Shown here: one piece after another, positions 16,870-25,885 of the stretch
Numbering within the stretch: the stretch's first letter is position 1
Layout of the letters: each line of letters opens with the position of its first letter
Source of the DNA: Trichomonas tenax
Taxonomy: Eukaryota > Parabasalia > Trichomonadida > Trichomonadidae
NCBI GenBank assembly: GCA_023091735.1
Contig: JALKBU010000601.1
Location: 1 to 31,301 of the forward strand
Reading direction: 5' to 3'
Length of the DNA: 31,301 nucleotides
Translations under genes and position numbers: made by a program
The notes under the pieces: generated by a model
What the model was told of the DNA's origin: nothing
What the model saw: only the letters and a program-made list of their open reading frames with translations
Databases searched by the model: none

Positions 16870-18567
16870 TCAGTTGATCAATTCTTGTAAACTGGACTTT
16901 AAACGATTAAGCCTTGCAACAGTATAATTCTGTTTCATATCATTGAGTTGCTTTGTGATCCTTGAAAGTTCTTTGTTGGTTATTTTGAGATTTTCTTGAA
17001 GTTCTGGAATAATTGTGTCTTCGAGTTCTGCTTTAGTTCGCATTAAAAATGATAATTGGTTTGATTCGTCATTAATGTGCTGTGTTATTTGGTTGAAAAG
17101 ATCATCACCGTATCTCGAATACATTGATGTTTGTGATTGCAAAGAATCTAAATTAATGTCAAGATCTTTGCCTTCATTCTTCAAGTTTCGGATTTGATCT
17201 CTAATTGATTGCTCTTTATTTGTAAATATTTCAGATCTCTTCTTAAAATTATTTGTATCTTTGGTGATTGTTTCCAATCTTTGATTTAAATGTTGAAGTT
17301 CTTTTTCTAATCTTTGTTTTTGCTTCATCAGTTGTTTTCTTTCACTTGAATCATCTGAAATTGTTGATTTGGAATAAATTTCATACAATTTGCTTTCTTT
17401 TTCCTGTAATTTTTTTTGCTGCTGCATGAACATTTGATTATTTTCTGTTAATTTATCATTTGCAACTTTAATATTTTCTTGCATCGCGTTAATTTGTGCA
17501 TTTAACTTTGATATTCTTTGATTCAACAATTCTTTGATTAATGCATCTAAACTTGATGAATCTTTTTTGTATTCGAGATTTCTTAGTTCGGCTTCAAGCT
17601 CTTGATTCTCTTTTTCTGTTCTATTCGCGTCAGTGATTAATTGCTGGATTTGTTGCTCTTCGTCGATGATAGAAGTTTGTGTATTCATCATCGATATATC
17701 TCGCGAAGTTACTGAATGCCTCGGTGATCTTTGAACTGATTTAATCTTTTCCACTTTTGATGATAAGACTTTGGAAGGTGAATCTTGGCTCTGTGATCCA
17801 GGTAACAAAGTGTTGAATGATGAATCATTTAAATCATCTTCAATCAATAAATCAACCAATGAATTTTCTAAATCAATTATGAATTTAGGCATAGATTTGG
17901 ATTTGCTCGTTCCTATATATGAAACAGCCAAAGAAACTTTGTCTAAATTCGCACTAATCGAATTTGTTTTATCTTCTTCAGTTAATGCTTGAATTCTGAA
18001 TAAATGTTCGAAATTTTTGAACAACTTGCGTCTATAGCTGTTGATGGACTTCCTATATAGCTTTGATTTCTCTACAACGCCGTTATCTGAACGAATCGAA
18101 TCTAAAAATTCGTTTGATTTGGTTTCAAAGTCAGAAAATAGTTCTGAAAGCTGAGAAGAGAGATTTATGAACTCATTTTTGTTGGAATACGGAATTGAAT
18201 CGATAATTTCGTTAAATGTTGTTCCTAATCTTCGTAAAATGTCTGGAATTATGTCTAAACAGAGTTGCTCTGGACTCTTCATTTGAATTGTTTGGACTTT
18301 TAGTTTAAATTTTGACCAATTTTGTGTAAATTCAATTCGTGATTTCTTAAATCCTCTTTTGTTGAATGTCTCATTGTTCTTTCGCGATGGAAGGTATGAA
18401 AGTATCTGTGATCCGGCGTCTTGTATCGAAAATAAAGTGCTTTCGAAAGAGGATTGTTCTTTTTTCGTCAAAATAGTCTCTGTGATGTACTCCTCCAGGC
18501 ACGATATGAGTTTGTTGAGGATGTCGATTACCGCTCTCCGCTGAACAGGCGGGGTTTCCTTCGACAT
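16870..18567 (-). CDS. long coiled-coil protein
   Basis: 565 residues from the chosen ATG (MSKETPPVQRRAV). A 15-codon upstream extension to 18612 is open but lies in promoter-like sequence. Residues 1-250 look helical and globular. Residues about 255-300 are a serine-rich linker with proline-directed sites (QDSPSK, QRSPRHS). Residues about 302-565 are nearly continuous coiled coil, rich in E, Q, K, L and N (ENQELEAELRNLEYKK, MQQQQKKLQEKESK). This plan fits structural proteins of the cytoskeleton, kinetochore, basal body or intraflagellar transport, but I cannot name a family. There is no recognisable calponin-homology head that would mark Ndc80. It shares a 199-base intergenic region with the small gene starting at 18767. 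Confidence 0.75.
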   Translation of the reverse strand: MSKETPPVQRRAVIDILNKLISCLEEYITETILTKKEQSSFESTLFSIQDAGSQILSYLPSRKNNETFNKRGFKKSRIEFTQNWSKFKLKVQTIQMKSPEQLCLDIIPDILRRLGTTFNEIIDSIPYSNKNEFINLSSQLSELFSDFETKSNEFLDSIRSDNGVVEKSKLYRKSINSYRRKLFKNFEHLFRIQALTEEDKTNSISANLDKVSLAVSYIGTSKSKSMPKFIIDLENSLVDLLIEDDLNDSSFNTLLPGSQSQDSPSKVLSSKVEKIKSVQRSPRHSVTSRDISMMNTQTSIIDEEQQIQQLITDANRTEKENQELEAELRNLEYKKDSSSLDALIKELLNQRISKLNAQINAMQENIKVANDKLTENNQMFMQQQKKLQEKESKLYEIYSKSTISDDSSERKQLMKQKQRLEKELQHLNQRLETITKDTNNFKKRSEIFTNKEQSIRDQIRNLKNEGKDLDINLDSLQSQTSMYSRYGDDLFNQITQHINDESNQLSFLMRTKAELEDTIIPELQENLKITNKELSRITKQLNDMKQNYTVARLNRLKSSLQELIN

Positions 18568-18766
18568 TAAGTTTTTTGACAAATAAAATGTACAATATGT
18601 CATGTAAATCAAAAAGTCTGATCAACGAATGGAATTTTGTCATATAATTTTTTGACAAATAAAACAAATTTTTGTCGTGTAAAAAATTATTTGCCGATAA
18701 GGTTATTTTTGTCATGTATAACTGTCAAATAAAATATATTTGACAATATAATTTTTATTTGTCAAA
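18568..18766. promoter_or_regulatory. bidirectional promoter region with repeated TTTGTCA / CATGTAAA words
   Basis: The 199 bases between two divergent ATGs hold about nine copies of the element in both orientations: TTTTGACAAATAAAA, TGTCATGTAAA, TTTTGTCATATAA, TTTTTTGACAAATAAAA, TTTTGTCGTGTAAA, TTTTGTCATGTATAACTGTCA, TTTGACAATATAA and TTTATTTGTCAAAATG. It is the densest array in the window. Confidence 0.55.
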
Positions 18767-19120
18767 ATGAATTCTGCTGAAATTTCGGCGCAAGCAGCTT
18801 TAGACAAACAATTATATTTGAGCCAACATTGGATCAAAGAGGATGTGTCTCATAGAACTGATTCATTCCTCCATTTCGCAATTTCTACTGGAACAATCGG
18901 TCAATCTTTACAAACTCAGGCACTTTCTACAGCTGAAATGGAAAATACTGTACATTTCGTCGAAAAATCGTTGACGGCAAGAATTCCACCAAATTCAGAA
19001 TGCAGGATTCGAAATAATTTCAATATTCCTGCTCAATTCATAAATGGACTGGAAATTCAAGAGGAACAGAATATCCAAGTAGAAGAGGACTCACAACCGA
19101 TTCCATGCGACTATTGGTAA
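18767..19120 (+). CDS. small hypothetical protein, 117 residues
   Basis: Starts at an ATG within TTTGTCAAAATG, so the promoter word reaches almost to the start codon. It is soluble and acidic at the C terminus (EIQEEQNIQVEEDSQPIPCDYW). The N-terminal half (ISAQAALDKQLYLSQHW) is probably helical. No family is recognised. The clear promoter-like upstream region shared with the divergent coiled-coil gene supports a real gene. The divergent pairing might mean common expression, but it does not show function. Confidence 0.6.
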   Translation: MNSAEISAQAALDKQLYLSQHWIKEDVSHRTDSFLHFAISTGTIGQSLQTQALSTAEMENTVHFVEKSLTARIPPNSECRIRNNFNIPAQFINGLEIQEEQNIQVEEDSQPIPCDYW

Positions 19121-19605
19121 CTTATAAATATTATTTTCTTTTTTGTTTGGACAGAATAAAGTCATGCTACAACTCAAATGATCTTATCTATTGAACTTAT
19201 CCAATTGTATTCTCAAAACAACAGCAAATATGAATTTCACATTTTAACATAAAATTTGGAGTTGAACAGTAAAGCAGATAATTTGCATACGCATGTTGCA
19301 TGTGTATGACATAATAATTGATTCTCAATAAAATTTCCAAAAAATATCCATTAAATAAAAATTCATGCTGTGTTTGTTAGCAAAAAGTGAAACTTTACTG
19401 AACTGTATTGTGCTTCCATATTCATTTTAGACTTTTGTAATTGATATTTTAAAATCTCTAAATAATGAATATAATTCCGAAATTTTGATGAAATATGATA
19501 AACCTATGCGTTTCCAGATTAATTCTTGAATGTTTCGAAAATATATATAAACGAAAACACTGTACGTTTGAAATTTTAGAAAAAATCAACAAATTCTCGT
19601 AAATC
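19121..19605. other. intergenic spacer
   Basis: AT-rich, no gene. A 10-bp stem with one G-T pair (CATACGCATG / CATGTGTATG) lies near 19286-19308. A TATATATAAACG tract about 60 bases before the kinase ATG is a possible TATA-like element. The TTTGTCA word common elsewhere is absent here. Confidence 0.4.
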
Positions 19606-21057
19606 ATGATATCATTCGGAGATTTCCAATATAAGAACAAGCCAATATACATTGGTGGTGACAGTCCAGCACCTGAGAAGCGTGTCAGACCTCCAGTTCC
19701 AAAGTTAGTTTTTGAAAGTTTGAAAAATGATGAGAATAAACCAGTGAACTCAGCACGAATTTTCGGTCCAAAGACCCCTACATCCAAAAATCCAAGATTC
19801 TCCCATGCTCCACGCACATCAAGAAAACCTGTCGTTTCTCCAATCATTCCAAATGCTCCAATCACACCAGAAGAAGCGAAATCTAAGTACTCCTCGATGC
19901 TTACTTCATATGAAATGAATGAAATCAAAGATTTCCCTGAGATTTACTATCTTGGAATTCCGAGCAAAAAATTGCGTGTAAAACCAATGGCCGGATCAGA
20001 CAACTACGGTTTTGATGATAGCGAACATCACTACAAGTCCATTGTTGGCGATCACCTTGCATATAGGTTTGAAATTCGTGCTGTATTCGGAAAAGGTGCG
20101 TTTGGCCAAGTTCTCCGTTGCTACGATCACAAGCTGAAGCAGCAGGTTGCAATCAAGCTTGTAATCAACACAGAGCAAATGCATGAGCAAGGAAGAATCG
20201 AAGTTGCCATCATTCAACATCTCAACAAATTAGATCCAGAAAAGAACAGCGATATCATCAGAACATTCGATTCATTCATATGGCGTCAGCATGTTGCCGT
20301 CTCATTTGAGATTCTTGGAATGAATCTATATGAATACAGCAGATCCATTCGTTTCCAACCGATGTCTTTGCAGCAGATCCATGCAATTGCAAAGCATATG
20401 CTTAATGGACTTGCTTTTTGCCATCGCAATCGTGTTGTTCACTGCGACATGAAGCCTGAGAATGTGTTGCTTCTCCCCAACTCCACAATGAATTGCAGAG
20501 TTATTGACTTTGGATCTTCGTGCTTCGAAGGACATCAGAAGTATGAATACATCCAAAGCAGATTCTATCGCGCTCCTGAAGTCATTCTCGGTATTAAATA
20601 TGGACCGCCAATGGATATCTGGTCATTTGCATGCATTGTCGTTGAAATGATGATCGGAAGGCCAATCTTCCCAGGCGAAAATGAGCATGAACAATTGGAG
20701 ATGATTATGGAGATATTTGGTGTTCCTCCACTTTCTGTCATCAACCAGTGCAAGAGGAAGAATGAGTTCTTCACTCATGATGGAAAGCCTCTTCTTCGCA
20801 ACAGAAGGAAGAAACTCCGCATGCCAGGACAGTCCAACTTGAGAGCAGCAACAAGGTTCTCTGATCCTGTCTTCTTAAACTTCTTGCAGAAGTGTTTCGA
20901 GTGGGATCAAGACAAGAGAATCACTGCTGAACAAGCACTGAAGCATCAATGGTTCTCTGTCGTCAAGACAGTGAAAGCAAATTCCAGAGCCAACTCTGCA
21001 AGGCCAAATAGCGGAAAGAGTTTGCCAGGAATTAATTCTAGGAATAGATTTTATTAA
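19606..21057 (+). CDS. DYRK-family protein kinase (class II, DYRK2/Pom1-like)
   Basis: A dual-specificity Tyr-regulated kinase of the CMGC group. Residues 1-105 are a basic, proline-rich tail. Residues about 109-155 form a DYRK homology box (PEIYYLGIPSKK ... GFDD ... VGDHLAYRFEI), typical of class II DYRKs. The catalytic domain follows: GKGAFGQV (162-169), the ATP lysine in VAIK (K184), HCDMKPEN (279-286; most relatives have HCDLKPEN), DFGSS (301-305) and the DYRK activation loop YEYIQSRFYRAPE, where Tyr315 is the expected self-phosphorylated residue. The domain ends with the R of DKRITAEQALKHQWF and a short Ser/Asn-rich tail. All catalytic residues are present. Codon use is richer in C-ending codons than in neighbouring genes, suggesting good expression. 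Likely roles are cell polarity or cell-cycle control, by family. Confidence 0.93.
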   Translation: MISFGDFQYKNKPIYIGGDSPAPEKRVRPPVPKLVFESLKNDENKPVNSARIFGPKTPTSKNPRFSHAPRTSRKPVVSPIIPNAPITPEEAKSKYSSMLTSYEMNEIKDFPEIYYLGIPSKKLRVKPMAGSDNYGFDDSEHHYKSIVGDHLAYRFEIRAVFGKGAFGQVLRCYDHKLKQQVAIKLVINTEQMHEQGRIEVAIIQHLNKLDPEKNSDIIRTFDSFIWRQHVAVSFEILGMNLYEYSRSIRFQPMSLQQIHAIAKHMLNGLAFCHRNRVVHCDMKPENVLLLPNSTMNCRVIDFGSSCFEGHQKYEYIQSRFYRAPEVILGIKYGPPMDIWSFACIVVEMMIGRPIFPGENEHEQLEMIMEIFGVPPLSVINQCKRKNEFFTHDGKPLLRNRRKKLRMPGQSNLRAATRFSDPVFLNFLQKCFEWDQDKRITAEQALKHQWFSVVKTVKANSRANSARPNSGKSLPGINSRNRFY

Positions 21058-21402
21058 TCTTGTATTATTTTTGTTTTATTAAATCCTGTATGTATTTTTA
21101 CAACAACGTACCCAATGCCTTTTCATACGAATGAGATATTAATCATACAAAGTATATTATAATAAAAATATGAAATATTATCAAAATAAAACGAGCATAA
21201 AGCTATATGATATGATTTCATTTGAATAGGTTGTGTATGGTCAAGATGTAAACTTGAATAAAGCAAATTATTACAAAAAAAAGTGAATAAAATTAGAAAA
21301 TGATGACATTGCTAATATAGCAAAAGATGTTGTTGTGTTATAAGGGATTTGAAGAAAAACAAAAATATTTTTGATTAATTTTCATTAAAAAATGCTAAAA
21401 AT
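21058..21402. other. spacer between convergent genes
   Basis: 345 AT-rich bases between the ends of the kinase gene and the small heat shock gene. I see only AATAAA/TAAA-type 3' end signals. Confidence 0.5.
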
Positions 21403-21738
21403 TTACTCGAGGTTGATCTTAACTTCGCGCTTCTTGGTCTTCGGGATTGTGATTGTCAAGAGACCATCGTTGAGAGCAGCGTTGATCTTCTCAGTATCTC
21501 CATCCTTTGGAATGATCCAATTGCTCTCGTAAAGACCGTACAAGCGGCCAAGATCGATCTTCTTGTCATCCTTGAATGGATTCTTCTTTTCGGCGCTAAC
21601 AACAATATTGCTGTCCTTGATTTCTATTCCTACATCCTTCTTTGCGACGCCAGCGAGCTCGATGCCGATGATGTAGGATGCTGATGTCTCGAAGGAGTCG
21701 GATGGGAGATTGATACGTGGCAACTTTGGTGTGCTCAT
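21403..21738 (-). CDS. small heat shock protein (Hsp20/alpha-crystallin)
   Basis: A 111-residue ATP-independent chaperone that would hold unfolding proteins. Almost the whole protein is one alpha-crystallin domain: YIIGIELAGVAKKDVGIEIKDSNIVVSAEKK matches the first strands (family pattern ...v.a.lPGv.k.di.v.v....L.i.ge), and ALNDGLLTITIPKTKK (about 87-102) is the signature A-x-x-x-dGxL-x-x-x-xPK. N and C extensions are very short, and no I-x-I/V motif is obvious beyond the terminal VKINLE, so oligomers may be small. Codon use is strongly biased and the GC is higher than the flanks, as expected for an abundant protein. The sequence before the ATG reads AAAAAGTGACAATTG, like the starts at 27.8 and 28.6 kb. 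I found no convincing heat shock element. Confidence 0.9.
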   Translation of the reverse strand: MSTPKLPRINLPSDSFETSASYIIGIELAGVAKKDVGIEIKDSNIVVSAEKKNPFKDDKKIDLGRLYGLYESNWIIPKDGDTEKINAALNDGLLTITIPKTKKREVKINLE

Positions 21739-22159
21739 GTTACAATTGTCACTTTTTAATTAATGGTAAAATTCGATAAAAAGTATTTGGTTAGACATTG
21801 CTTTGCTTTCTGTCAAATATTTTATGATCAAATTCAGAAAATATCATAATGAGGGTTGAGATTCAGAAAATCAATTGTTAAGCTCGTGGTATTTTTGTCA
21901 GATTTTCTTCGGAATAACTTTCAATTTATAGTCTTTTTCTTTTGAGAATTCTGCATATTATAGAGTAGCTAGAACAAGCATTGAGAAATAGTAGTTTGAT
22001 TTCATCTATAAGTTTTTGCTTTGTTTTGCTATTTGTTTTGAGATATTAAATAATTAATTCGACAATAGTTGAAAAAATGAAAAGTTTAAACATTTTTTTG
22101 TCCAAAAAAGGGAGGATTTTTACAAAACAGGGGCAAAAGTGATACAAGAAAATTATTTA
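21739..22159. other. spacer upstream of the small heat shock gene
   Basis: AT-rich, no gene recognised. It would contain the heat shock gene's regulatory region. GAATTC and TTCGGAA occur, but not with the two-base spacing of standard heat shock elements. Confidence 0.4.
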
Positions 22160-22295
22160 AAGCACTGCATTACTATATGGTATAGTGACACATAAGAGCT
22201 ATGTGCATGCTAAAAGCAGGTTTCTATCTTAATCCTGTCTCGAGATACGCACGCACCTCCAGACACCCTATATTAGCTTGACACGTCTAGTGCTT
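22160..22295 (+). ncRNA. candidate structured RNA of unknown class
   Basis: A 136-base island, GC-richer than its surroundings, closed by AAGCACT (22160-22166) and AGTGCTT (22289-22295), 7 of 7 paired. Inside, in order, are ACTATA-TGG-TATAGT (22172-22186), CACATA-AGAGC-TATGTG (22189-22205), CAGG/CCTG (22217/22234) and AGAC/GTCT (22261/22285). The order resembles a multi-branched RNA. There is no long open frame. I looked for U1-U6, SRP, RNase P and tRNA landmarks and found none. The strand is unknown; plus is given only for reading. Confidence 0.35.
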
Positions 22296-23127
22296 ATATT
22301 TATCATTAGCTCAAACAACAGAGAACTTTTCCATGAAAAGTGACTGGTAAATTGCCAAGTAAAGCATTCAAAGTAATTTGCTACGTTATTCATTGACACA
22401 CATCAGGAAGCAATAAGATAAATTTCTAAGTAACTACTGAATTGTTTTGTGAGTTACCCAGTTACAATTTTGATTTGATGATCATCAGTTGAATATATTC
22501 TCAACTAATAGGTTATTGATGCATATGCTGCAACTACGGTTCAAATGCTTATTCAACGAAATTGTCAATGTGTTTTTCATCCAAATAAAAAATGTTCTCA
22601 AACTCGATTTGTTAATTATCATGCATCACCCATTTTCTTGCATGTATGTGCTTATGGAATTTTGTATGTGTAATTCATAATAACTACTGAAATGATTAAA
22701 ATTGAATGTGTTTGAAGGCATCTATGAATGATCCATCAATATAATAAAGTGAAAGAGTTTACATGTGTGTTCCAGATAATGTATCACCTCAATTAATCAA
22801 TATAACATATAATATTAGACTCAACCCATCAAGTTACATGTAATAACAATAAAATCACATGAGAGAAGGCTACAATAGACAATTCTTCTGATGGATTATA
22901 TAAAAGAAATCATATTTTATCTAAAACACAAATATTTTTAATCAATAAAATACTTTTCATGAGTTCAGCCATAATCGTATGAAAATCTTTAAGCATGTCA
23001 AATTTAAGCAGAACGAAGCATTTAAATAAGCTCAGTTAATGAATCAAATCAAAGTGATCAAATAAAATGTTTATTCTATCTACTCTCATAACAGCAATGA
23101 TATGAAAGGAAATTGAATTGTTTCATA
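22296..23127. other. spacer before the S28 peptidase gene
   Basis: AT-rich. It contains a small perfect stem (ACTTTTC-CAT-GAAAAGT at 22325-22341). A 63-codon frame at 22489-22680 has no domain and AT-driven composition. Just before the next gene are CTCTCATAACAG and GTTTCATAATG, with a possible initiator TCATA at 23123. Confidence 0.4.
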
Positions 23128-24681
23128 ATGATTGAAACTCATTTTTGTTTGATGTTGATTTTGAATGCCATTTTTCTTTTTCAAGTTCCTTTTTCTACGC
23201 CAAATATTGGCGAACAGAGATGGTTCGAGCAGAAGCTGGACCACTTTGGAGACAGTACAGAGATGTTTAACCAAAAATATTTCGTGAATACAACTTATGC
23301 GAAGAAATCCAATCATTTAATCGTATACATCGGCGGAGAAGCGAAACTTACTGAGTCTGCAATCCGCTACAATGCATTAAAAATCGCAGAAAGTACGAAA
23401 TCTGTCATTTTAGCATTAGAACATCGATTTTTCGGCGATTCTGTGCCACGAAACACACTTACAGTTGAAAACCTAAAGTATTTAACTGTAGATCAAGCAA
23501 TAGAAGACCTCGCTTACTTTATCAATACGAAAAAGAAAGAATTCTGTTTGAAACCTGATAAATGTAAAGCATTCATGATTGGTGGTTCATACCCAGGTGC
23601 TCTCTCATCATGGTTCAGACAGAAGCATCCAGAAATCGCTTTAGCTTCATGGGCATCTTCAGCTCCAATTTTTTCGATCAATAATTTCTCTTTGTATGAT
23701 GCACACGAGGCACAAGACTACCGCGAGTATACGCCAACATGCTACAACAATGTCCTCTCAGCTTACCAGACATTTGAAAGAGTTGCAAAATTCCAAAACG
23801 TGACAACAGATGCAATGCTTCTTAAATTCGGAATTGGACCCGAATGGAACTTCACGAAGAAAACCATTGACTTTATCAGCATGGTTTCTGACTCATATAG
23901 CTATGGAAACCAGTATTCTGCAAACAATAAATATATTATTGAGATGTGCAATAGACTCGAAAAAGCTGATTTAACAAATGATGATGAAGTTATTGAGATT
24001 ATGTCTAACATCACAGACAAGCTTGTTGGCATTAAGAACTTCATAAACTTCTGGTCCTATTTGCTTAACGACACGAGAGCTGGTGTTGGAACATCAGACT
24101 CAAGATCATGGTGTTATATATCTTGCAACGAAGTTGGATGGTTCTCTTCAGCTTCTGGTGAACTCAGAAGTAGCATTATTACTTTAGACTATTACGAAGA
24201 TATTTGCAAGTACTTATTTGGAATAGGATTCCCTGATAACGACAAATTCAACAAGAAATATGGAGGTTATGCGCCTGATGTCACCAAAGTTTTCTATACT
24301 AGTTCACACTTCGATCCTTGGTCTGAATTGACAATGAATAAAGAAAATCCTGATCGAGAAATATATGTTGCCAACATTAAAGATGGTTTCCATTGTGATG
24401 ATCTTCATGATCCAACATCAGGTGACAGCGAGTCACTGAAATCAGTCAGAGACAGAGTTGTCAATCAATCCATTGAATGGATCAACAACTGCAGACTTGG
24501 ACTTATTATTCCACTTTGGGGGTGGATTCTTATTGTCGTTGGAAGCGCAACAATCTTCATCATCGTTATTGTGATCATTGTACATTGTGTGAAATTGAAG
24601 AAGAAGAAGAAAGCTCTCGACACACAGCCTCTCATCAGTGAACTCCAATTTGCAACAAATCCCGGAGGTTATGTTACATAA
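23128..24681 (+). CDS. S28 family serine carboxypeptidase-like, membrane-anchored
   Basis: Resembles lysosomal Pro-X carboxypeptidase / dipeptidyl peptidase II (peptidase family S28, alpha/beta hydrolase). ATG at 23128 gives 517 residues. Residues 1-20 are a signal peptide, then RWFEQKLDHF, the family's N-terminal mark. The nucleophile is Ser154 in GGSYPGALSSW (usual GGSYGG), with Asp396 in HFDPWSEL and His422 in DGFHCDDLHDP completing the triad. Unlike the soluble human enzymes it has a C-terminal membrane helix (about 458-485), a KLKKKKK stop, and a 27-residue cytosolic tail with DTQPLI (498-503), fitting the acidic dileucine signal [DE]xxxL[LI], and NPGGY (511-515), an NPxY-like motif. I infer a lysosomal or surface enzyme with its active site outside the cytosol. 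Several N-glycosylation sites are present (NTT, NVT, NFT). Confidence 0.93.
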   Translation: MIETHFCLMLILNAIFLFQVPFSTPNIGEQRWFEQKLDHFGDSTEMFNQKYFVNTTYAKKSNHLIVYIGGEAKLTESAIRYNALKIAESTKSVILALEHRFFGDSVPRNTLTVENLKYLTVDQAIEDLAYFINTKKKEFCLKPDKCKAFMIGGSYPGALSSWFRQKHPEIALASWASSAPIFSINNFSLYDAHEAQDYREYTPTCYNNVLSAYQTFERVAKFQNVTTDAMLLKFGIGPEWNFTKKTIDFISMVSDSYSYGNQYSANNKYIIEMCNRLEKADLTNDDEVIEIMSNITDKLVGIKNFINFWSYLLNDTRAGVGTSDSRSWCYISCNEVGWFSSASGELRSSIITLDYYEDICKYLFGIGFPDNDKFNKKYGGYAPDVTKVFYTSSHFDPWSELTMNKENPDREIYVANIKDGFHCDDLHDPTSGDSESLKSVRDRVVNQSIEWINNCRLGLIIPLWGWILIVVGSATIFIIVIVIIVHCVKLKKKKKALDTQPLISELQFATNPGGYVT

Positions 24682-24994
24682 TACTTATAATAAATTTTAT
24701 TGTTGTATTTCAAGCATTCGAGTAGAAGAATGATTCAGACACAGGCTTAAATACTGCATAACTTATGTTATACTGAACAATTATTATGATTTTCAATTTG
24801 TTTATAATGTCAATGATTGAGAATTAATAAATAGAATTAGATATAAACAAACATGGTATTTATTGCAATAACATAATAAATAATATTATGAAAAAATTAA
24901 ATATTAAACATAAAGTAATGTTTTGCATAATGAAAAAGGTTATATCTCTACTACGCGATGTAATTATGATATAAAATCGAAAATTAACACGAGA
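24682..24994. other. spacer between convergent genes
   Basis: About 310 AT-rich bases with AATAAA-type 3' end signals for the peptidase gene (ATAATAAATTTTATT just after the stop) and nothing else recognised. Confidence 0.5.
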
Positions 24995-25618
24995 TTATTG
25001 TTGAATTTTGAGTAAATCTATAAACGGTAATTTGATATATGTCCAAAAAGCATCCAATTTGAGTTTGAAGTAACAATACATAATGCATCCTATTGGGAAT
25101 AGATTAATTGCAAGATCGAATATTAAAGATTGAAATATTTGATCAAATCTAGATCGTATCCACTTTTCCACAAGTACTCTACAGCCAGATCTATAAGTAA
25201 ATGGGCAATCAGTGATTGATCTATCGAGATAATTTTCCCAGCTGCAGCAATTCGACTCGTATTGGAAAGACTGTGTGTGACATGTATTCGTCCATTGCTT
25301 GTTCCATTTCTTTATCCAGTCATTTAATCGCTTTGGTGATGTTAAACCAATTCCAACGATTGGAAAAAGCAATGTGAACGAAATCCAAATCCAAAGGAAC
25401 GCTTTCGAGCGTGAATATATCATTAGAAGTATAAACATTAAAAAAGCTGCCGTTGAAATTGTGATTCCAAAAGAAAATACGACGACAAGCGATATTGGCT
25501 GCGAAACGACGACAAAATCCGCACGTGACCAATATATTACCATGCCTCCTGACGCTATTTGTAGTCCTGTACTAAAAAGCACAATCAGACACGTGAAAAA
25601 AAGCGAAAAAAGCCCCAA
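24995..25618 (-). CDS. tetraspanin
   Basis: A four-helix membrane organiser protein. Helix 1 is at the N terminus, helix 2 at about 36-65 and helix 3 at about 70-90. A large outer loop then carries the hallmark CC-x-W (NCCSWENYLDRS) with later cysteines in DCPFTYRSGC for two disulfides, and helix 4 is at about 160-185. Tetraspanins are an expanded family in trichomonads. The start is odd. The frame from TTG at 25618 has its first ATG only at codon 26, inside helix 1. Upstream on the minus strand the same frame reads ATG TTG TGA TTT TTT CAA TTT TTC TTG GGG, so the natural ATG is followed two codons later by a TGA. Either this copy has an early nonsense change, the base is an error, or initiation is unusual. 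Confidence 0.78.
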   Translation of the reverse strand: MGLFSLFFTCLIVLFSTGLQIASGGMVIYWSRADFVVVSQPISLVVVFSFGITISTAAFLMFILLMIYSRSKAFLWIWISFTLLFPIVGIGLTSPKRLNDWIKKWNKQWTNTCHTQSFQYESNCCSWENYLDRSITDCPFTYRSGCRVLVEKWIRSRFDQIFQSLIFDLAINLFPIGCIMYCYFKLKLDAFWTYIKLPFIDLLKIQQ

Positions 25619-25799
25619 GAAAAATTGAAAAAATCACAACATATTTATCAACAAAATACCTAAAATAGTGTTATTTTATAAAAAATTATGTAGTTTAATG
25701 ATTTTTAAATAATATATTGCATTACATAATAGCAATAAAATATTTTTTATGATTTCAATTTGAAAAATATCCATCACAGAGTGAGAAAATTGAGTTTTA

Positions 25800-25885
25800 T
25801 TAATTTTATTTACATGACAAAAATATTACATGTCAAAAGTTATCAATTTTGATTTAGGGGTGAGACCCTGTTATTCACTTTTAAC
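25800..25885 (+). promoter_or_regulatory. promoter-like region of the MED18-like gene
   Basis: TTTACATGACAAAAATATTACATGTCAAAAG contains the shared element twice in opposite orientation (split here: TTTACATGACAAAAA and TTACATGTCAAAAG). TTCACTTTTAACATG follows, where TCACTTTT fits the initiator and puts the start codon about 8 bases downstream. Confidence 0.55.

Noticed and set aside
18568..18612. Fifteen extra N-terminal codons for the coiled-coil protein
   Set aside because: They overlap the promoter-like array. The ATG at 18567 gives the leader length seen at other genes.
21840..21960. Heat shock elements for the small heat shock gene
   Set aside because: TTCGGAA and GAATTC do not have the GAA-nn-TTC spacing of a standard element.
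22489..22680. 63-codon plus-strand open frame
   Set aside because: AT-driven composition and no start-site signature.
23113..23127. TTG start five codons upstream for the S28 peptidase
   Set aside because: The ATG at 23128 follows at once and begins a good signal peptide.
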